Origin: Clostridia bacterium
Lineage (GTDB): Bacteria; Bacillota; Sulfobacillia; SLMV01
Reading direction: 5' to 3'
NCBI GenBank assembly: GCA_003551365.1
Contig: PUMM01000184.1
Span: 1 to 43,564 of the forward strand
Length of the DNA: 43,564 bases
Part shown: piece after piece, positions 27,346 to 37,268 of the stretch
Layout: each line of letters starts with the position of its first letter
How positions within the stretch are numbered: the stretch's first letter is position 1
The notes under the pieces: generated by a model
Seen by the model: only the letters and a program-made list of their open reading frames with translations
Told to the model about the DNA's origin: nothing
The model's database searches: none
Program-made: the position numbers and the translations under genes

Positions 27346-28659
27346 CTAACCGTCTTCCAGCATCCGTCTCCACATGCGGAGGTAGCCGTCCCTGTCGAAG
27401 GCAGGTGCAAAGCCTTCTGCAATCTTCCTGCCCCGGGCAGCGCCGTCCCACAGCAGATCGATCACCATGCCGGCCATGGCCTTGGAGGGCACTATGTATG
27501 CCATCTCCGGATCGGTGACCCGAAAGGTTCGGGCGTGATTGCTGCCCTCCACTCCACCGATGAATGGGTGTATGGACGGCATGAGGTGGCTCACATCGCC
27601 CATATCGGAAGAGCCACCCAGGTGGCCCATCCGGCGCACCCTGTCCGCCCCCAGGAGCAGTTCAATCTGCTCGGCATACAGGTCACTCATCTCTTCATCC
27701 AGTTCGCGGGGGAGATAACCCGGAATTTCTGTGACATCGACTTCTGCGCCGATGGCCTGGGCTCCGGCCTGTAGGGCACGATTGACCTTACTGCTGGCGT
27801 CCCCGATAGCATCCATGGTTCTTCCCCGCACGTAGGTTTCCATAGAGACCTCAGATGGTACTACATTGACCAGATCTCCCCCTCCGGTGATGATGGGATG
27901 GATGCGGATGCTGTCCTCATCCTTGAAGGTCTCTCGCTGGGCGTGAATGCCCATCAAACCGAGCATCGCGGCGTTCAGAGCATTCACTCCCTCGTGCGGA
28001 GCAGACCCGGCGTGCGCCTCGCGTCCCAGGTACCGGATGATCTTGCCGACAAATCCATTGCTTCCCCCGGAGAGCATGATCCTCCGGCCCAGATCCGCAC
28101 CGGATAGATGTGCCATCGCGGCCATGTCGATATCGTCCAGAAGGCCCATGCGGATGAACTCCTGCTTACCACCAAAGAACTCTATCTCGCCCTGTTCACG
28201 CAGGTGTCTGCGATAATCCAGCTCCACGTACTCCTCAGCCGGAACTGCCATGAATGATACGCCACCGTCCAGTGAATCGATGACACCGCTCTGCATGAGT
28301 CCGATGGCAGTAGCAAACATAATGGCCAACTGCCCGTGGTGACCGCACGCATGCACGGCTCCCGTGTCGGGATCTGCATCCGGATGCTCCCGGCACACCA
28401 CGGCATCCAGTTCACCCATCACGGCGATCTGAAAGTCATCCGAGCGGCCGGGAAGGTCAGCCCGGATACCGGTACGAGCCAGTCCGGAGTCATAATCCAA
28501 ACCCAGCTCCGCGAAGAACTCGCCGACTATTTCGGCCGTACGATATTCCTTGAAGCCCAACTCCGGGTTACTCCAGATGTCGTCAGCGAACTGAAATATC
28601 CTTTCGACAGCTTCATCTATAGCCTCCATTGCTCTCTTCTTGGCAGATCTTCTGTCCAT
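27346..28659 (-). CDS. M20-family amidohydrolase (AbgB-like)
   Basis: MDRRSAKKRAMEAIDEAVERIFQFADDIWSNPELGFKEYRTAEIVGEFFAELG...HACGHHGQLAIMFATAIGLMQSG...GGSSDMGDVSHLMPSIHPFIGG. The start could lie further upstream. Confidence 0.92.
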   Translation of the reverse strand: MDRRSAKKRAMEAIDEAVERIFQFADDIWSNPELGFKEYRTAEIVGEFFAELGLDYDSGLARTGIRADLPGRSDDFQIAVMGELDAVVCREHPDADPDTGAVHACGHHGQLAIMFATAIGLMQSGVIDSLDGGVSFMAVPAEEYVELDYRRHLREQGEIEFFGGKQEFIRMGLLDDIDMAAMAHLSGADLGRRIMLSGGSNGFVGKIIRYLGREAHAGSAPHEGVNALNAAMLGLMGIHAQRETFKDEDSIRIHPIITGGGDLVNVVPSEVSMETYVRGRTMDAIGDASSKVNRALQAGAQAIGAEVDVTEIPGYLPRELDEEMSDLYAEQIELLLGADRVRRMGHLGGSSDMGDVSHLMPSIHPFIGGVEGSNHARTFRVTDPEMAYIVPSKAMAGMVIDLLWDGAARGRKIAEGFAPAFDRDGYLRMWRRMLEDG

Positions 28660-28979
28660 AAGCTCGCGACGCGAAATCGCTTCCCCCTTTCGTGCAAAAG
28701 CCCGGTTTTCGCTGTCATACATCGCCCCCGAACCGGATCCGACTCCTGTCCGGTGGGCCGCCAAGATACTGCAACGCTGTACCCAATGACTACGCCACCG
28801 GCCAGGCTTTCCCTGTTCGTCAGCACTGCAGATGCGTTGAGCTCCCTCTCGCCCGGCCAGCTATCTGCATGGGTGGCGTCCGGCGCGGGCGGCCCCGGCA
28901 GGAGACGGGTCGGAATGCGAGAAAAACGAATGAGGCAGCACCGAAACCTGCCGCAGTTCAAAAGAGGAGGAAGCCATCA

Positions 28980-30104
28980 ATGAATGATCTCACCCGCCAG
29001 ATGGACAATTGCCGCCCGGACATGGAACGACTTCTGCAGAAAATCGTGCATCTCGAATCACCCAGCACCGATAAAGCCGCCGTCGACCGGCTGGGAGAAA
29101 TGCTGGCGCATCGTCTGCGCGACGCCGGCTGCCGGGTGAACATGCTGCGCCAGGAGGAATATGGTGACCATCTGGTGGCGCAGCTGGGGGGTGGCGGCAT
29201 AGGAGTGCTGGTCATCGGTCACATGGATACGGTGTGGAGCGCAGGGGAGGCAACAGAGAGACCCTTTTGCACATGCGACAACCTTGCATTCGGGCCCGGA
29301 GTGGAAGACATGAAATCCGGCATCGTTCAGGCCCTCTTCGCCCTGGAGGCAGTCCGGCACAGAAACCAGCTAACGGGACCGGTAACTCTGCTCATCAACA
29401 GCGACGAGGAGGTCGGTAGCCCGACCTCCCGCCCGGTCATTGAGGAGTATGCCCGGGACGCCCGGGCAGTCCTGGTATTGGAATCGGCCCCGGACGTCGA
29501 AACGATATTCACCACCCGCAAGGGAGTGGGCATGTTTGATCTGCACGCCCGGGGACGCGCGGCACACGCCGGTGCCAACCCCACCGAAGGCCGCAGCGCC
29601 ATTGAAGAGATGGCTCGCCAGATCACAGCGCTGCACGATATGACCGATTACGATCGCGGAACCACAGTCAATGTGGGCACCCTGCGCGGCGGTACGAGGC
29701 CAAATGTGGTGGCAGCAGAGGCGACTGCACGCGTCGACATCCGGGTGAGCACACGCCGGGAGGCGGAACGACTGACCCGGGCCATTTCCTCCCTGCAGCC
29801 GCAGATCGACGGTGTCCACCTGCAGGTAGAGGGTGGAATGAACCGGCCTCCCATGGAACCCGACCGGGGCACCGCCGAGCTGTTCAGCCGGGCCCGGGCA
29901 GAAGGCGACAAACTCGGGCTGCAGCTGAAGGAGACCAGCAGCGGAGGGGGAAGCGACGGGAACTTCACTGCTTCTGTCGGCACTCCCACCCTGGACGGTC
30001 TGGGAGGCGTGGGCGGCGGGGCTCACTCGCTGCATGAATACGTGTATCTGGATTGCATGCCGGTGCGCACCGCTCTGCTGGTTCGCCTGCTGGAGACCCT
30101 GTAG
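28980..30104 (+). CDS. M20-family peptidase (carboxypeptidase G2-like)
   Basis: ATG 28980 after GAGGAGG; GVLVIGHMDTVW...FGPGVEDMKSGIVQALFAL...INSDEEVGSPTSRPVIEEYA...GRAAHAGANPTEGRSAIEEMARQI. Confidence 0.95.
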   Translation: MNDLTRQMDNCRPDMERLLQKIVHLESPSTDKAAVDRLGEMLAHRLRDAGCRVNMLRQEEYGDHLVAQLGGGGIGVLVIGHMDTVWSAGEATERPFCTCDNLAFGPGVEDMKSGIVQALFALEAVRHRNQLTGPVTLLINSDEEVGSPTSRPVIEEYARDARAVLVLESAPDVETIFTTRKGVGMFDLHARGRAAHAGANPTEGRSAIEEMARQITALHDMTDYDRGTTVNVGTLRGGTRPNVVAAEATARVDIRVSTRREAERLTRAISSLQPQIDGVHLQVEGGMNRPPMEPDRGTAELFSRARAEGDKLGLQLKETSSGGGSDGNFTASVGTPTLDGLGGVGGGAHSLHEYVYLDCMPVRTALLVRLLETL

Positions 30105-30310
30105 CCGGAGAACGGCTCCAATTCTGCCGACCCCGGCGGGAATCGGCTCCGCGATCCGGCCCGGACCGATCGACTCCGGCCGGCGGGCGATGTTTCCCCG
30201 CAGAATTCCACAGTGTATAATGGATGAGATTCGTCATGACCTTCGCACTCGGCTGCGTCTCACCACCAAAGGTGGTGGGATCAGATCCGACATCCGGGAG
30301 GAGAGAAGAT

Positions 30311-31048
30311 GTGCCCCCATACATTGCGGATGCCCTCAGCACCCTGGCGTTCTTTGCCTACTACGCTGCCTGCGCAGCAGCCATTATGCTGCTGACAGAA
30401 CGGACCGGCATACCGCCCGAAGTGGCGCGCAAGGCCTATCACCTGATGTGCAGTGCCAGCATATTCATTGTGCTCTTTGCATTTCAACGCTGGTGGGCGG
30501 CAGCCAGTGCGGTGGCGGGGTTCTTCCTGGTCGCCTACCTGGCCACCTGGCTGCTGGAACGCATCCCGGCCTTCCGCTTCATCCGCCGCCGCAACCAGGG
30601 GCCGGAGATACGCCGGCAGATAATCTCGGTCCTGGCCGTATTTGTTCTGCTCATAGTCCTGTTCTGGGGGGTTCTGGGCCCGGGCAGCCGCGTGCACGCC
30701 GCCGTCGGACTGGCGGCCTGGGGAGTCGGTGACGCAGTCGCCGGTATGTGCGGAAAGCGTTTTGGGCGGGTCCGCTCGTGGTTCTCCGCATTTGCTCCCA
30801 AGACCCTGGAGGGAACTGTTGCCATGTTCGGCGCCGCACTTTTGGCCATTTTCCTCACGCTCACTTTCCTCACCCCCGTCCCTCTGGTGGCCAGACTTGT
30901 GGCATCGACCATTCTGGCCCTGGCAGCCAGCCTGATCGAACTGGTGACGCGTCGGGGCTGGGATACGCTATCGGTGCCGGCAGCCGTGGCGCTGCTTTCG
31001 TTTCTGATTCTGCCCGCGGTAACGCGGATGATGCAGTACCTGCCATGA
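30311..31048 (+). CDS. Polyprenol/dolichol kinase- or CdsA-like integral membrane protein
   Basis: GTG 30311 after GGAGGAGAG; AWGVGDAVAGMCGKRFGRVRSWFSAFAPKTLEGTVAMFGAALLA is the family-type motif; polytopic. Confidence 0.8.
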   Translation: MPPYIADALSTLAFFAYYAACAAAIMLLTERTGIPPEVARKAYHLMCSASIFIVLFAFQRWWAAASAVAGFFLVAYLATWLLERIPAFRFIRRRNQGPEIRRQIISVLAVFVLLIVLFWGVLGPGSRVHAAVGLAAWGVGDAVAGMCGKRFGRVRSWFSAFAPKTLEGTVAMFGAALLAIFLTLTFLTPVPLVARLVASTILALAASLIELVTRRGWDTLSVPAAVALLSFLILPAVTRMMQYLP

Positions 31049-31722
31049 ACAGACACCAACGACGCGAACTGAACCGGGAAAAGGAGAAAACTCTGCGGGC
31101 CGCGTGGATGATCAGTCTCGCCGCTCCGGTCACCACACTCATTGCCTTCCTCCTGGGCGGCGCCACCGTGCAGATGGCCGATTTTTTGCGCCGCACCAGC
31201 GAGCTGGCGGGGCTGTTTCTGGCCTGGTGGACCTTTCGTCGGACGGCTGACGTGAGGGCGAAGGATGCCGCAGACCGGCTGGAACACCTCTGCAGTCTGG
31301 CCATCGCCCTGGTAATGGGACTGTCATTTTTGCTCATCACTTACGCCGCTGCGAGCCGCCTGCTGCACCCGCAACCGCTGGGAATGATAGCGCCCGGCCT
31401 GGTCATTCCCATCGGCGGAATTATCGTCAATGGGTGGTTCTGGCGCCGTGGAGCCGGGCTGGCGCGGCAGGAGTCCTCGCCCGTCGTGGAATCGCAGTGG
31501 CGACTGTGTCGGGCCAAGGCCGTGCTCGACGTATGCGTCCTCCTCACGCTGCTCCTCACCCTCCTCGTCGACGAGCCGTCCACCTCCCGCTACATCGACC
31601 TGGCCGGATCGAGCATTATCGGCATATTTCTGCTGACCTCCGCCTGGCGCATGGGACGTCCAGCCGTCTCCGCGCTTGTGGCCATCTCCGGTGCGCGGGA
31701 TGAACCACCCGCAGAAGAATGA
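31045..31722 (+). CDS. CDF-like cation-transporter membrane domain, lacking the C-terminal domain
   Basis: ATG 31045 overlaps the preceding stop as ATGA; TM pattern VQMADFLRRTSELAGLFLAWWTFRRTADVRAKDAADRLEHLCSLAIALVM and YIDLAGSSIIGIFLLTSAW. Confidence 0.7.
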   Translation: MNRHQRRELNREKEKTLRAAWMISLAAPVTTLIAFLLGGATVQMADFLRRTSELAGLFLAWWTFRRTADVRAKDAADRLEHLCSLAIALVMGLSFLLITYAAASRLLHPQPLGMIAPGLVIPIGGIIVNGWFWRRGAGLARQESSPVVESQWRLCRAKAVLDVCVLLTLLLTLLVDEPSTSRYIDLAGSSIIGIFLLTSAWRMGRPAVSALVAISGARDEPPAEE

Positions 31723-31729
31723 GGTTTTC

Positions 31730-32953
31730 CTACCGCAGCTCGTCAATTTCTGCCCGGATCCTATCGTACTCGACATCGAGATCGGCGACCCCGGCCCCAA
31801 GCAGTGCATCCCGCTGGGCCAGAGCAATCATGTGCCCCACTTCTGCCTCGCGCTGCGCCAGCTCGGCCTCCCGCAGGCGCACTCCACTGTCCAGTACATC
31901 GGTGACGGTGGTCAGTCCGGCCTCGTACTGCACGGTGGCCACCTCGGCGGCGCGAGCAGCCAGCTCGACCTGATCGGCCAGCGCCTCGCGTTTTTCGTCC
32001 ATTTCGGCCAGATGTGAATACAGCTCGCGCACCTGACGTTCCACCACTCGCTCAGTGCTGCCCAGGGTCTGCTCGGCCCGATCGATGGCCAGAGAACGCG
32101 CCATGTAGGAGCGTCGACGGGTGTACCCCCCGCGGTGTTCGCGAAACAGCTGCTCCTCCTTATGGGCCAGCTTCACCTGCGCCTCAGCACTCTGCACCTC
32201 CGGACTGACCTCGATGGCCAGCTGCACATCGGCTGCCAGATCCAGCTCTCCCGAGACGGAAGCATCCGGAGGATCCGCGAGTGCCAGCTGGGCATCGAAG
32301 TCCATACCCAGGGTGTCGCGCAGCGCGAGGAGAGCACGATCTCTGGCTCGCCCGGCCGCCCGCAGATCCGCCTCGCCACCGGACACCTCAGCCCGGGCCC
32401 GGATCACATCAATTTTCGCCACCCGCCCCCTCTCGTGCAGCAGCTCGGCGCTCTCTTGGTGTGCCTCCAGCCGCTGCAGGGAATCGCGGTGCAGATCCAC
32501 CGTCATCTCTGCCAGCAGCACCCCGAAGTACAGCTCTATGACCTCGGCGCGCAGGGCAGCCATCTGCGCCGAGTAGCGGGCCCGCGCCACCTGCCGCACC
32601 GCCGCAAACTGCAGGGGGAGAAGCTCCTCCACCTCGGCCTTCTCCAGATCGGTAGGTGCACCTATAGTTATCCGCACCGGTTCATCATTCGGTCCGGGAA
32701 AGGTCATGGTCTGACCCCGTGGAGGCCCAATCTCATGCTGGCGCTGCAGATCTGCCGCCTCCAGAAGCGCCTCCGTCATTTCCAGCCTGGCCCGCTGCCC
32801 CCGGTCTCCCTCCGCCATGGCCCGGTCCACGGCCCCCGGCAGGGTCAGAAGCTCGGCCGCCTCTTCCCCGACCGCCTCCCGCGCAGACGAGGGGACAAAA
32901 AGGAGCAGCAGCCCCAGAGTCAAAACTGCAGCCCATCGAACAGAATGTTTCAT
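31730..32953 (-). CDS. TolC-like (outer-membrane-efflux-type) coiled-coil protein
   Basis: Signal peptide; LTLPGAVDRAMAEGDRGQRARLEMTEALLEAADLQ...GRVAKIDVIRARAEVSGGEADLRAAGRARDRALLALRDTLGMD...AEVATVQYEAGLTTVTDVLDSGVRLREAELAQREA. Confidence 0.82.
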   Translation of the reverse strand: MKHSVRWAAVLTLGLLLLFVPSSAREAVGEEAAELLTLPGAVDRAMAEGDRGQRARLEMTEALLEAADLQRQHEIGPPRGQTMTFPGPNDEPVRITIGAPTDLEKAEVEELLPLQFAAVRQVARARYSAQMAALRAEVIELYFGVLLAEMTVDLHRDSLQRLEAHQESAELLHERGRVAKIDVIRARAEVSGGEADLRAAGRARDRALLALRDTLGMDFDAQLALADPPDASVSGELDLAADVQLAIEVSPEVQSAEAQVKLAHKEEQLFREHRGGYTRRRSYMARSLAIDRAEQTLGSTERVVERQVRELYSHLAEMDEKREALADQVELAARAAEVATVQYEAGLTTVTDVLDSGVRLREAELAQREAEVGHMIALAQRDALLGAGVADLDVEYDRIRAEIDELR

Positions 32954-32972
32954 GTCAGCACTCCCTCCCGGC

Positions 32973-34199
32973 TCACCGGCCCACAGCTCTCACCCGCGCA
33001 CCGTCTGTCAGTTCAGCGGGCGGGTTGACCACGACGGATTCGCCCTTCCCCACCCCGGAGGCGACCACCACCTGATCATCGCCCTCCAGCCGCAGGGAAA
33101 TCTCCGTCAGATGCGCGCGCTCGTCCCGGATGATGAAAGCGTGATCCACTCCTTCCAGCTGGAATACGGCATCGCGGTCCATAACCACACCGGCAGCCTC
33201 ATCCACCACCACATCCACATCGGTCGGATATCCGGGGCGGACTCCCGCGGGGATCTCATCCGGCCGAATCTCTATGGGCACCCGGCGCTGCCGCACCCCC
33301 AGCTCGGAGACTTTCTCTACCGCATGGGGGTGAACTCGGGTCACCGAACCGGTGGCCTCCTCACCACCCAGGGCCTCCCCCGTCATTACCGCCCGGGCAC
33401 CGGGGGTGACCTCCCGGGCATCGGCAGCTATCAGATCCACCTCGACCTTCATGTCTGCACCGTGCAGCAACACCACGGGAGTGCCGGGGGAAATCACCTC
33501 CCCCTCCTCCACCGGAACTTCCGCCACCGACATATCGCGGGGGGAACGAATCTCGTGTTCGGAGATCTTTCGCTCCAGATCCTCGATCCGCGCGGTCAGA
33601 ACCGCAACCCGGCGCCGGCGTGTCTGCAGAAGATCCTTTTCGCCCTCCAATTCGGCGACTGCCGCGCGGGCCCGCTCCAGTTCGGATTCGGCGGAAGATA
33701 CGGCCAGCTCGGCCTTGCGGTATTCGTTCTTCGGGGCCGCCCCCGCCTCATACAGCTCGCGCAGGGTCTCTGCATCGTGCTCTGCCTCGTGCAGATTCTC
33801 CTCGGCCAGCTCGGCCGTCCGCCCGGCGCTCCGCAGCTGGGGCGGCAGGTTCCGCTCCGCAGTCGCTATCTCCTCGCGCAGGATAGTCCGCTCGGAAATC
33901 AGCTCTTCCCTCTGCACCTGCAGGTCGGAAGCATCGCCGCGCACCAGAACCTGATCCTCCTCCACCTCATCTCCCTCTTCTACGTGCACCTCACTCAACG
34001 TCATCCCGTGCACGGAAACCACCTTGCGCTCCTCATCGGCGGTGAAGTAGCCGGTGGTGCCCACCAGGCGCTGAACCGCACCCTCTCCGGCCATATCGAC
34101 CTCCACGACAATGGCACCGTAATGATTCCATGCGATCGCCCCGGCTGCACCGGCTATAACCAGCACCACAACAATGAGCGCCACCTTCCATCGCATCAT
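32973..34199 (-). CDS. HlyD/RND-type periplasmic adaptor (membrane-fusion) protein
   Basis: N-terminal TM, lipoyl halves (EVHVEEGDEVEEDQVLVRGD; SVAEVPVEEGEVISPGTPVVLLHG), long coiled coil. Confidence 0.9.
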   Translation of the reverse strand: MMRWKVALIVVVLVIAGAAGAIAWNHYGAIVVEVDMAGEGAVQRLVGTTGYFTADEERKVVSVHGMTLSEVHVEEGDEVEEDQVLVRGDASDLQVQREELISERTILREEIATAERNLPPQLRSAGRTAELAEENLHEAEHDAETLRELYEAGAAPKNEYRKAELAVSSAESELERARAAVAELEGEKDLLQTRRRRVAVLTARIEDLERKISEHEIRSPRDMSVAEVPVEEGEVISPGTPVVLLHGADMKVEVDLIAADAREVTPGARAVMTGEALGGEEATGSVTRVHPHAVEKVSELGVRQRRVPIEIRPDEIPAGVRPGYPTDVDVVVDEAAGVVMDRDAVFQLEGVDHAFIIRDERAHLTEISLRLEGDDQVVVASGVGKGESVVVNPPAELTDGARVRAVGR

Positions 34200-34209
34200 C
34201 CATTCCTCC

Positions 34210-36564
34210 TCACGTCATACGGGTGGACAGCGCCTCCAGCAAATTGAGGCTGCGCACCCTGGCCCGTACCGCGTACATGACTATTAGAATATAAATGACC
34301 ACCAGAACCGTCGTCACTGCGTAGGAGGCGGGATGAAACACCTCCGGCAGGTAAAACAGGTCGGTCTGAAATGCCTGGGAAACGCCCAATGTCAGCACCC
34401 TTCCCAGTGGAATGCCCAGCAAGAGTCCAAGGATGGAGGCGAGGATATTCTCCCTGCGCAGCACTTCATACACCTGATCGCGCCCGTAGCCGAGCACGCG
34501 CATGGAGGCGAATTCCCGGGTCCGCTCCGATATGCTCACCGCCGTGGTGTTGAACAGTATGGCAAAACCCAGCACGCCACCAATTATGACCATTAGGGAG
34601 TACATGGCCACCATCATATCCATGTACTCAGAAAAAGCATCCTGGACGTCAGTGGAGGAAAAGACCGAGCTGACATTGCCGACCTTCGCCAGTTCACCCC
34701 GCACATTCCCTCCCCCCTGCATGAGCACTCCGGTGTAGGTGGAGGGGGTGCGGAGCAATCTGTCCATCTGATCGAGAGAGACGTATATTCCCGATCCCAG
34801 GTACTGGCTCACCACCGCCGCTACCGGCAGAGTTCGCTCCTCCTCTTCGCGGGCATAGGAGGACAGCACCAGCTCGTCGCCCGCCCCCACTCCGAGATTG
34901 TCGGCCAGATGGCGGGAAACCAGGGCACCGGACGCGGGAACGGCAATGCGCTGTCCGCGCGCGTTCTCGAACCTCTGCAGCTGCGATCCCCGGATCAACC
35001 CCCGCACCACTGCGGTCTCCTCGCGCCAGCCGTGCGTCGCCCGAAACGGATATTCAGCAAAGGGCTCCATAAAATCATAATCCACCAGGTCCCCCAGCTG
35101 CTCCACGCCCTCCGGACCCACGGGCTCGTGAAAGTTGATGGAGTAATCGTACACCTCGAACTCGCCAAACTGCTGTATGAACATGACATCTATGACCGAA
35201 AGCATGTAAAAGGGCATGAGTACCACGACGAAGGTGAAGGCCACACCCATGACTGAAAGGGCAAAGCGTTTCTTGTTGCGCAGGATCTGCCGCAGCACCA
35301 GCTTCCACGAAAAGGATATACGCTCCCATAACCCCGGCAAAAACACCTCCAGCAGGTTCTTGCGCCCGGGGGGAGGAGCCTCGGGTCGCATGGCATCGGC
35401 CGGCACGATGCCCAGCACCCCCCGCGCCGCCCACAGGGCCGTACCACCGCAGAACACCAGGGTGAGCAGGATCCCCCACAGCAAGAGCGACCAGTCGGTG
35501 CGCAGCTCCATGAGCGGAACGGCAAAAAACTCCATGAGCAGTCCGGTGAGGTAAGGCACCACTATGTGGCCGACGGCCATGCCCGCCCCGGCCCCCACCG
35601 CTCCCATGGCCAGAGCATACTTCAGGTAGTGACCGAGGATGGCCCGGTTATCGTAACCCATGGCCTTGAGAACCCCGATCACCGTGCGATCGGCCTCCAC
35701 CAGCCGCATTATCAACATGTATATGACCGCGGCGGCGATACCGAGAAATACCACCGGAATCATGAGCGATACCTGTTCGATGCTCTCCAGCTCAATATCC
35801 ACCATGAAGTGGCTCAGCTGGTCCTCCCGGGTTATGACCGACCGCAGCCCCCGCCCCTCCAGCTCCTCCTCCACCCGATCCCGGGCTTCCTCGTGCTCTA
35901 CCCCATCTGAAACGCGGAATACCGCATCATTGACCTGTCCGGGCATGCCCAGAAGATCGCCCAGAAGATCCTGGTGGGCAAATCCCACGCCGAAAATCTC
36001 ATCATCCGGCATCATGGTCTGGATATCCGGTACCGCATAGGTGAACTCGGGGCTGTCCACGAGCCCGCTTATGGTGAAGGCGACCATTTCACCGTCAATG
36101 ACCAGATCTATCTCATCGCCAACGGACAGACCATGTGCGTGGGCAAAGCGGGCCAGAAGCGCCACCTGACGGCGCCCGGGGCGATCCGGCAGGCGCCCAT
36201 CATGCACGTAGGGGATATTGATGCCCGGCTCCTCCGGCAGTCCCACCAGGCGCAGCGTGGGGTGGAGGTCTTCCATGTCCACCCCCACATCCCGCACTAT
36301 GCGCCCTTGCACCGCATCGATCTCCGGGAGGTGGTCCAGCCGCTCGATCTCCGCCCCCGCCTGCGGGGCAAACTCGGCAAACAGATGGGCAAATACCTGA
36401 TTGCGATAGTATTCATGCACTGAATGACCAAAGTTCTGGGCAGTGTTGGACATGATTATGAAGGAGGCGATCCCCATGGCTATAACCACGGTGACCGCGG
36501 CAAACTGCAGCCACGATCGGCGGATATTTCGCACCAGACGTCGGTCCAGCGTCCGCATCACCAC
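34210..36564 (-). CDS. ABC transporter permease, FtsX/MacB-type (two FtsX domains)
   Basis: 784 aa; [38 protein letters not shown]...AVIYMLIMRLVEADRTVIGVLKAMGYDNRAILGHYLKYALAMG...SISERTREFASMRVLGYGRDQVYEVLRRENILAS. Confidence 0.93.
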   Translation of the reverse strand: MVMRTLDRRLVRNIRRSWLQFAAVTVVIAMGIASFIIMSNTAQNFGHSVHEYYRNQVFAHLFAEFAPQAGAEIERLDHLPEIDAVQGRIVRDVGVDMEDLHPTLRLVGLPEEPGINIPYVHDGRLPDRPGRRQVALLARFAHAHGLSVGDEIDLVIDGEMVAFTISGLVDSPEFTYAVPDIQTMMPDDEIFGVGFAHQDLLGDLLGMPGQVNDAVFRVSDGVEHEEARDRVEEELEGRGLRSVITREDQLSHFMVDIELESIEQVSLMIPVVFLGIAAAVIYMLIMRLVEADRTVIGVLKAMGYDNRAILGHYLKYALAMGAVGAGAGMAVGHIVVPYLTGLLMEFFAVPLMELRTDWSLLLWGILLTLVFCGGTALWAARGVLGIVPADAMRPEAPPPGRKNLLEVFLPGLWERISFSWKLVLRQILRNKKRFALSVMGVAFTFVVVLMPFYMLSVIDVMFIQQFGEFEVYDYSINFHEPVGPEGVEQLGDLVDYDFMEPFAEYPFRATHGWREETAVVRGLIRGSQLQRFENARGQRIAVPASGALVSRHLADNLGVGAGDELVLSSYAREEEERTLPVAAVVSQYLGSGIYVSLDQMDRLLRTPSTYTGVLMQGGGNVRGELAKVGNVSSVFSSTDVQDAFSEYMDMMVAMYSLMVIIGGVLGFAILFNTTAVSISERTREFASMRVLGYGRDQVYEVLRRENILASILGLLLGIPLGRVLTLGVSQAFQTDLFYLPEVFHPASYAVTTVLVVIYILIVMYAVRARVRSLNLLEALSTRMT

Positions 36565-37268
36565 ACGATCCTCTCCGCCGGCACCGGCTCCTCGTTCTCG
36601 CGGGTCTCCACAATATCACCGCTGCGCATGCGGAAGACTCTGTCGCCCATATCGGCGACAGCCAGGTTGTGCGTGATTATGACCACGGTGGTGCCGTAGT
36701 CCTGATTCAGATCCCGCAGAAGGCCCAGTATCTTGATCCCCGTCTCGTAATCCAGAGCCCCGGTGGGCTCATCGCACAACAGCAGTCCCGGGTTCTTGGC
36801 CAGCGCCCGGGCAATGGCGACGCGCTGCTGCTCACCCCCGGACATCTGCGAGGGGAAGTGCCCGGCCCTGTCGCTCAGCCCCACCCGCGCGAGGACCTCC
36901 TCGATGGGCAGGGGCTCGGGGACCAGTTCTGTGGCCAGCTCCACGTTCTCGCGCGCGGTGAGGGCGGACATCAGATTGTACAGCTGAAACACGAAGCCAA
37001 TCTCATCGCGCCGGTACCTGGTCAGCTCGGACTCAGACAGGGTGCTCAGGTCGCGTCCCTGATAGTACACGCGGCCGGAGGTCGCAACATCCATCCCCCC
37101 GAGAATGTTCAGAAGGGTGCTCTTTCCCGAGCCGCTCGGCCCAACAATGACCACAAACTCCCCGCTGCGCACGTGCAGGGACACTCCATGCAGAGCCTGC
37201 ACCCGCACCTCTCCCTGGTGGTACACCTTGTGCAGGTCCTCCGCCTCGAGGATCACCTCAGACATCAC
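36558..37268 (-). CDS. ABC transporter ATP-binding protein (LolD/MacB-type)
   Basis: Walker [17 protein letters not shown], signature [15 protein letters not shown], Walker [13 protein letters not shown]. Confidence 0.97.
   Translation of the reverse strand: MMSEVILEAEDLHKVYHQGEVRVQALHGVSLHVRSGEFVVIVGPSGSGKSTLLNILGGMDVATSGRVYYQGRDLSTLSESELTRYRRDEIGFVFQLYNLMSALTARENVELATELVPEPLPIEEVLARVGLSDRAGHFPSQMSGGEQQRVAIARALAKNPGLLLCDEPTGALDYETGIKILGLLRDLNQDYGTTVVIITHNLAVADMGDRVFRMRSGDIVETRENEEPVPAERIVW

Noticed and set aside
28660-28979. ORFs in the divergent region between the two M20 genes
   Set aside because: Region is best read as divergent promoters/leaders; the overlapping ORFs show no domain motifs.
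32817-34247. 476-aa plus-strand ORF
   Set aside because: Antisense to the HlyD-type adaptor and the TolC-like gene; low-complexity His/Gly/Leu-rich translation.
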